From contig PBUZ01000007.1 in the NCBI GenBank assembly GCA_002728035.1, positions 26,377 to 46,739 of the forward strand: a stretch of 20,363 nucleotides of DNA, written 5' to 3'. The position numbers and the translations under genes are program-made. The notes beneath the pieces were generated by a model. The model worked only from the letters and a program-made list of their open reading frames with translations. It made no database searches and had not been told where the DNA came from. Shown in pieces: positions 16,344 through 20,363 of this stretch (the first letter of the stretch is position 1; each line of letters starts with the position of its first letter). This DNA comes from Methanobacteriota archaeon (lineage in GTDB: Archaea > Thermoplasmatota > Poseidoniia > Poseidoniales > Poseidoniaceae).

Positions 16344-17906
16344 ATGCTCCGACACTCAACGCATTGTTTGGCGTGTTTCATCACGGTGGCATTGTTGCTG
16401 ACGCTACCGGTTGAAAATGCGGCTTCCGAACATGTTGAAGGTGCGGAAATACAAACACTGGAAATATTCTTCCATCAAGGCCAAGGAACAGAGTTTGCCC
16501 AAATCATCAACCTCTCTGGGACATCAAACATTCCACTGCGCAACACAACATGGTCCGTCGTGAACATCAGTGGTGTCACACCAACGACCTTGTCGACCGG
16601 CCCCTATTTGACATCCGTCGTGCCAGAGAGCGAAGGTGTGTATCGCTGGTCCCTCGTCGTTGACCTCAAAGGTGCCCAATGCACGTGTTATGTGGAAATC
16701 AAGGTGGAAGATCCAGTTCACCGCCACCAAGCCTCTTCTTTGGTGGTCTACGTTGGTGATGCACATCATCGGCCCGTGTTTGTTGACGAGCACCGATACC
16801 ACGAATCGATGGAATCATCACCGAATCGTTTGCTGCTTGGTGGAGAGCATGTGCTTGCAATGGAACTTGTTGTGCAACCCGCCAGTGTTGGCGGTGGTCA
16901 GGTTTTGGCTACAGTTTGCGAAGCACCGGATGACGTTTGTTTGGATGAACCCATTTCCAACATTGTCCAACATTCTTACGATGACGGCGTCTTGCTTGTT
17001 CATCTCAACAGCACTGTACTGAATATTGGTGAAGGTATTTGGCGCCTTGATCTTCGTTTCACCGATGGACTCCTTCGTTCCTCTGGTACGGTTCGATACT
17101 CCCTTGTCCACGATATCACGCCACCGGTGGTTGACATTTCTCACGAGAACACGGTGTCGGAGCGTGAATCCATTCACATCTACGCCGATGTTGGCGACGG
17201 CTACGACGGTTCAAGCGTGACATCGACATGGGCCATCGTCTTTGAGAATGGATCCGTGCGAGCACCATCTGCTTCCGAGGTCATCAGTGATTTGCATCTC
17301 GTGCTCCAATTTTCAGAAGCAGGGCACTACGGTGTGGAATTGACGGTACGCGACCTTGCGGGGCATGTTGTCCAACAAACGACCAACTTCACCGTCGAAA
17401 ATATCCGACCGACATCGATCATCTCCGTTGACGGGCTTGTCGCTTCGCCAGAAGTCGCCGTTCGATTGGGACCAAACACCAACTGGACGTTAAGTGGGAA
17501 CCAAAGCATGGACAACGAAGACGTGGACTATCTCTGGGTCATCGATGACGAACGCTCTCTTCGTGGAACACCGTTCCTTCAACATGCAGACTTCCCTTCA
17601 CCAGGCATTCATCGAGTTGAATTGATTGTGTTTGATGACAACGGCGCAACCCATTCAAGCGTTGTTTTGGTGGATATCCTCGTTGAATCACCCGAGAAAA
17701 CATCCTCTGCACAACTCTACATCGGCTCCAGTTTGCTCCTGTTGTTGCTGGTTGGTGCGTTGGTTGTTTTCCAGCGTAACAGAAGTGGACGTGATTCAGC
17801 AACGCTGCCCAGGTGGCAAGTGCCGAGCCCATCATCTCACGATGGTTTTGATGCTGGTGAGGTCGCGCAGGATGCAACGGTTGAAGAAGAAAAAGCGCGA
17901 GGATGA
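16344..17906 (+). CDS. Type I membrane protein with PKD domains
   Basis: Predicted surface protein of 520 residues. A signal peptide (about 1-27, core FITVALLLTLP, cleavage near NAAS) is followed by an all-beta external part. A first sandwich covers about 30-130 and carries CTCY. A middle region of uncertain fold follows, then two PKD-like domains at about 257-352 (ending YGVELTVRDLAGHVV) and 355-453 (with LSGNQSMDNEDVDYLW and PGIHRVELIVFDDNGA). One membrane segment lies at about 458-478 (IGSSLLLLLLVGALVVF), with a short acidic cytoplasmic tail. There are at least eight N-x-S/T sequons, consistent with archaeal N-glycosylation. PKD domains usually mediate binding to proteins or polysaccharides outside the cell. 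The start could also be GTG 16335; no clear Shine-Dalgarno is present and the 16-base gap after the TSP3 gene suggests coupled translation. No enzyme domain is visible. Confidence 0.82.
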   Translation: MLRHSTHCLACFITVALLLTLPVENAASEHVEGAEIQTLEIFFHQGQGTEFAQIINLSGTSNIPLRNTTWSVVNISGVTPTTLSTGPYLTSVVPESEGVYRWSLVVDLKGAQCTCYVEIKVEDPVHRHQASSLVVYVGDAHHRPVFVDEHRYHESMESSPNRLLLGGEHVLAMELVVQPASVGGGQVLATVCEAPDDVCLDEPISNIVQHSYDDGVLLVHLNSTVLNIGEGIWRLDLRFTDGLLRSSGTVRYSLVHDITPPVVDISHENTVSERESIHIYADVGDGYDGSSVTSTWAIVFENGSVRAPSASEVISDLHLVLQFSEAGHYGVELTVRDLAGHVVQQTTNFTVENIRPTSIISVDGLVASPEVAVRLGPNTNWTLSGNQSMDNEDVDYLWVIDDERSLRGTPFLQHADFPSPGIHRVELIVFDDNGATHSSVVLVDILVESPEKTSSAQLYIGSSLLLLLLVGALVVFQRNRSGRDSATLPRWQVPSPSSHDGFDAGEVAQDATVEEEKARG

Positions 17907-17909
17907 ACC

Positions 17910-19280
17910 ATGTTCGCCGAGGCAATAGCGAAACTTCCTCCACGCCCTCACCCCACTTCCGTGGATGAATACCGTGCGAGACAGGCTCGATTGACCGATC
18001 AATTTCGAACCGATGATCTCCTGATTATCTCGTCGCCTCCGTTTGCAACGCACTCCAATGATGTGCACTACAGGTACCGTACCTCGAGTGATCTCCTGTA
18101 CCTCACCGGCTGGGCAGAACCTGAAACAATTCTTGTCATCAGGCATGCTTACGGCAACTGGAACACGAGCATCTTCGTTCAACCAAAGGACACGCTCAAA
18201 GAAATCTGGGAAGGTCGTCGTCCAGGCATTGACGGTGCCATGACTTCCTTTGCCGTGAACGACGCCTACAACAACACGGCGTTAGGCGATGAGTTAGGAG
18301 CATGGCTTAACGAAGCGCGACGTGTGTTCGTACGCGGTGGCATCAATCATGAAGTGGACGACCTTGTTCAGTCGGCTGTTCGACGTCGTGACCGTGCTCG
18401 ACAGCACTTTGGCAGCGGCCCTGTTTCGGTGGAGGACCCGTCTTCTTTACTCGCTGAGTTGCGACTCAGAAAATCGGCGTCAGAAATTGAACAGATGACG
18501 TATGCAAGCAAAGTGACAAGCCTTGCGCATGAATTGGCCATGCGACACAGCCGTGAAGGCGTGACTGAGTATCAATTACAATCTGTGATCGAAGGCTTCT
18601 TTTCCTATGCAGGGACCTCGGGCTGGTCTTATCCTTCCATCGTTGGGTGCGGTGAAAACGCAACCATCCTGCATTACACCACCAACCAAGCGACATGCGG
18701 CCAAGATGAAGTCATTTTGATCGATGCAGGAGCTGAATACCGTGGCTACGCCAGTGACATCACACGCTCATGGCCCATCTCGGGTTCGTTTACCGATGCT
18801 CAACGGGAAATCTACCAACTTGTCCTTGACGCGCAACTCGCTGCCATTGAAGCCTGTCAAGTCGGTGCGCCCTACACAGCACCCCATGAAGCCGCACGGC
18901 GTGTACTTGCAGAAGGCCTCATCAATCTGGGTGTCATCACACAGAGTCTTGAAGAGGCGCTTGACATGGAATCGGGTCAATTGCGGCACTGGTACATGCA
19001 CAACACCAGTCATTGGATTGGATTGGATGTCCACGATGCAGGTGTTTACAAGCCTGGAGGAGAACCTCGTGCTCTCGAACCGGGCATGTGCCTCACCATT
19101 GAACCAGGCCTCTACTTTGGTGCTTGGCGCCCCGATGTCGATTGCCCCGAACGATACGCCAACATTGGCATTCGTATTGAGGACGATATTCTCGTGACGA
19201 AGGATGGGCCAAGAATTCTCACCGAAGACTGTCCAAAGACTGTGGAAGAAATTGAGCGCATCGTCGGTCAACCACTTTGA
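17910..19280 (+). CDS. pepP: Xaa-Pro aminopeptidase (M24B, PepP type)
   Basis: Dimetal peptidase of 456 residues that removes an N-terminal residue preceding proline. The N-terminal creatinase-like domain (about 1-175) includes YRYRTSSDLLYLTGWAEPE, typical of the bacterial PepP/AMP_N group. The C-terminal pita-bread domain has all five expected metal ligands: Asp272 (LIDAGAEY), Asp283 (ASDITRSW), His368 (NTSHWIGLDVHD), Glu398 (TIEPGLYF) and Glu424 (GIRIEDDILV). His375 in DVHD is also kept. There is no signal peptide, so it is cytoplasmic and probably finishes breakdown of imported or internal peptides. ATG 17910 follows the PKD gene stop by three bases, with GAGG just upstream and overlapping that stop, so the two genes are translationally coupled. 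The next gene starts 12 bases after its stop. Confidence 0.92.
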   Translation: MFAEAIAKLPPRPHPTSVDEYRARQARLTDQFRTDDLLIISSPPFATHSNDVHYRYRTSSDLLYLTGWAEPETILVIRHAYGNWNTSIFVQPKDTLKEIWEGRRPGIDGAMTSFAVNDAYNNTALGDELGAWLNEARRVFVRGGINHEVDDLVQSAVRRRDRARQHFGSGPVSVEDPSSLLAELRLRKSASEIEQMTYASKVTSLAHELAMRHSREGVTEYQLQSVIEGFFSYAGTSGWSYPSIVGCGENATILHYTTNQATCGQDEVILIDAGAEYRGYASDITRSWPISGSFTDAQREIYQLVLDAQLAAIEACQVGAPYTAPHEAARRVLAEGLINLGVITQSLEEALDMESGQLRHWYMHNTSHWIGLDVHDAGVYKPGGEPRALEPGMCLTIEPGLYFGAWRPDVDCPERYANIGIRIEDDILVTKDGPRILTEDCPKTVEEIERIVGQPL

Positions 19281-19285
19281 GGAGG
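19281..19285 (+). promoter_or_regulatory. Shine-Dalgarno site of the mqnC-like gene
   Basis: GGAGG lies directly after the pepP stop codon with a seven-base spacer before ATG 19293. It is one of the best ribosome sites in the window and fixes the start of the partial gene. Confidence 0.7.
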
Positions 19286-19292
19286 CGTTGTC

Positions 19293-20363
19293 ATGGATTG
19301 GCGTAACATCCTAGCGCAACAGTTGCCATGGACTCGGCAACACGCTGAATCCCATCGTTTGTCACCAGAAGAAGCCGTTGAACTCTATGAAAACGCACCG
19401 CTGCATGACTTGATGCAAGCAGCCCATGCACGTCGCCTTGCCATGCATCCAAACGGTAAGGTCACGTATCTTGTCGATCGGAACATCAACTACACCAATG
19501 TCTGCACCATCAACTGTCAATTTTGTTCGTTTTACCGTCCCCCAGGACACGATGAGACCTACACCCAAACCTACGAGGAGATATCTGCCAGAGTAACCGA
19601 ACTCGAAGCCATTGGTGGCACACGTATTCTTATGCAAGGTGGTGTCAATCCAGCGCTTCCGTTCTCTTGGTACATCGATCTGCTCCAACACCTGCGAAAG
19701 GCACATCCAAGCATCGATTTGGACTGCTTCAGCCCAATTGAAATTGAAGGATTGGCAGATGTTTGTGGTATGACCACCCTTGAAGTCCTGTCAGAACTCA
19801 AGGCTGCGGGTATGCACGGTTTGCCTGGAGGCGGTGCTGAAATGTTGGTGGATGATGTCCGCAAAGATGTTTCACCCAAGAAAGGAGCACCGGCGAACTG
19901 GCTGCGTGTGATGGCTGAAGCACAGTCCTTGGGATTGACCACAAGTGCAACCAACGTCATTGGTTTTGGTGAAACAGCCTCTAACCGTGTCGAGCACATG
20001 CGCCGCATTCGGGATTTGCAGGACGATTCACTGGCATCGTACGGCATCGGCTTTACCTCATTCATCGCTTGGCCTGTTCAACTTGAGGTCAATTCGTTTG
20101 GTCGTCGTAATCGTGGTCAAAACAAGCATGTCTTGGGTGCGGGTTCATCCGAATACTTGCGCCATGTGGCTGTTTCTCGGCTGTTTCTTGATAATATTGA
20201 ACACATTCAAGCGTCGTGGCCTACCATGGGTCTACATATTTCTCAAATGGCGCTGTTGGGTGGTGCGGATGATGCAGGTTCCACGATGATGGAAGAAAAT
20301 GTTGTCTCAGCATCAGGGACGTCAAAATTGGAAGCCAGTGAGGTTGAACTGCAATCATCCATC
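19293..20363 (+). CDS. mqnC: Cyclic dehypoxanthinyl futalosine synthase-like radical SAM enzyme, 3' truncated
   Basis: The frame is open for 357 codons to the window edge, so the C-terminus is missing; MqnC proteins are usually only slightly longer. The radical SAM cluster motif is C71-x3-C75-x2-C78 (CTINCQFC) followed by SFYRP. Further family landmarks are ILMQGGVNP, LPGGGAEML, the WLRVM and NVIGFGET stretch, GFTSFIAWP, HIQASWPTMG and GADDAGSTMMEENVVSASGT near the end. Together these fit MqnC, which cyclises dehypoxanthine futalosine in the futalosine route to menaquinone. MqnE and CofH are related alternatives. MqnE is less likely because its typical signature around the GGGAE strand (ICxxK) is replaced here by VSPKK. 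The start has a strong Shine-Dalgarno 12 bases after pepP. Other menaquinone genes would be expected near or elsewhere in the genome. Confidence 0.85.
   Translation, partial: MDWRNILAQQLPWTRQHAESHRLSPEEAVELYENAPLHDLMQAAHARRLAMHPNGKVTYLVDRNINYTNVCTINCQFCSFYRPPGHDETYTQTYEEISARVTELEAIGGTRILMQGGVNPALPFSWYIDLLQHLRKAHPSIDLDCFSPIEIEGLADVCGMTTLEVLSELKAAGMHGLPGGGAEMLVDDVRKDVSPKKGAPANWLRVMAEAQSLGLTTSATNVIGFGETASNRVEHMRRIRDLQDDSLASYGIGFTSFIAWPVQLEVNSFGRRNRGQNKHVLGAGSSEYLRHVAVSRLFLDNIEHIQASWPTMGLHISQMALLGGADDAGSTMMEENVVSASGTSKLEASEVELQSSI

Overview
The window looks like a piece of a marine planktonic archaeal chromosome, most likely Marine Group II (Candidatus Poseidoniales) or a close relative. This is inferred from gene content, since no rRNA or marker tree is available. 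The valyl-tRNA synthetase has an archaeal-type editing loop, the aminotransferase resembles the archaeal alanine aminotransferase, and there are very large Asp-rich TSP3-repeat surface proteins. Several starts carry clear Shine-Dalgarno sequences. Base composition is even, and I see no mobile element, phage gene, CRISPR array, rRNA or tRNA.

Layout. Positions 1-240 hold the C-terminal end of a Y-family DNA polymerase (DinB) on the plus strand. It converges, with one base between the stop codons, on valS (minus strand, 242-2734). A 167-base divergent region follows. Every later gene is on the plus strand: an RND/MMPL-type exporter (2902-5931), an EVE-domain protein (5970-6440), an alanine-type aminotransferase (6456-7667), a 1009-residue membrane-TPR-membrane protein of unknown function (7689-10718), serine hydroxymethyltransferase (10774-12087), an unrecognised protein that looks like a duplicated V4R-like fold (12098-13123), a giant TSP3-repeat surface protein (13226-16327), a PKD-domain type I membrane protein (16344-17906), a PepP-type Xaa-Pro aminopeptidase (17910-19280) and a radical-SAM MqnC-like enzyme that runs off the right edge (19293 to end). 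Gaps between plus-strand genes are 3 to about 100 bases, so several co-transcribed units are likely. No gene-free stretch exceeds 300 bases.

How the genes may work together. The aminotransferase, SHMT and PepP fit an amino-acid and peptide-based heterotrophic metabolism. The TSP3 and PKD proteins are probably a co-expressed pair on the cell surface. The MqnC-like gene points to the futalosine route to menaquinone. Most of the window is housekeeping. The least ordinary items are the barrel-sandwich (biotinyl/lipoyl-like) domain inserted in the TSP3 array, the duplicated V4R-like protein, the membrane-TPR protein, the bacterial-style clamp motif at the DinB C-terminus, and MqnC itself in this context. 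I did not find a convincing new multi-gene system such as a defence or mobile system.
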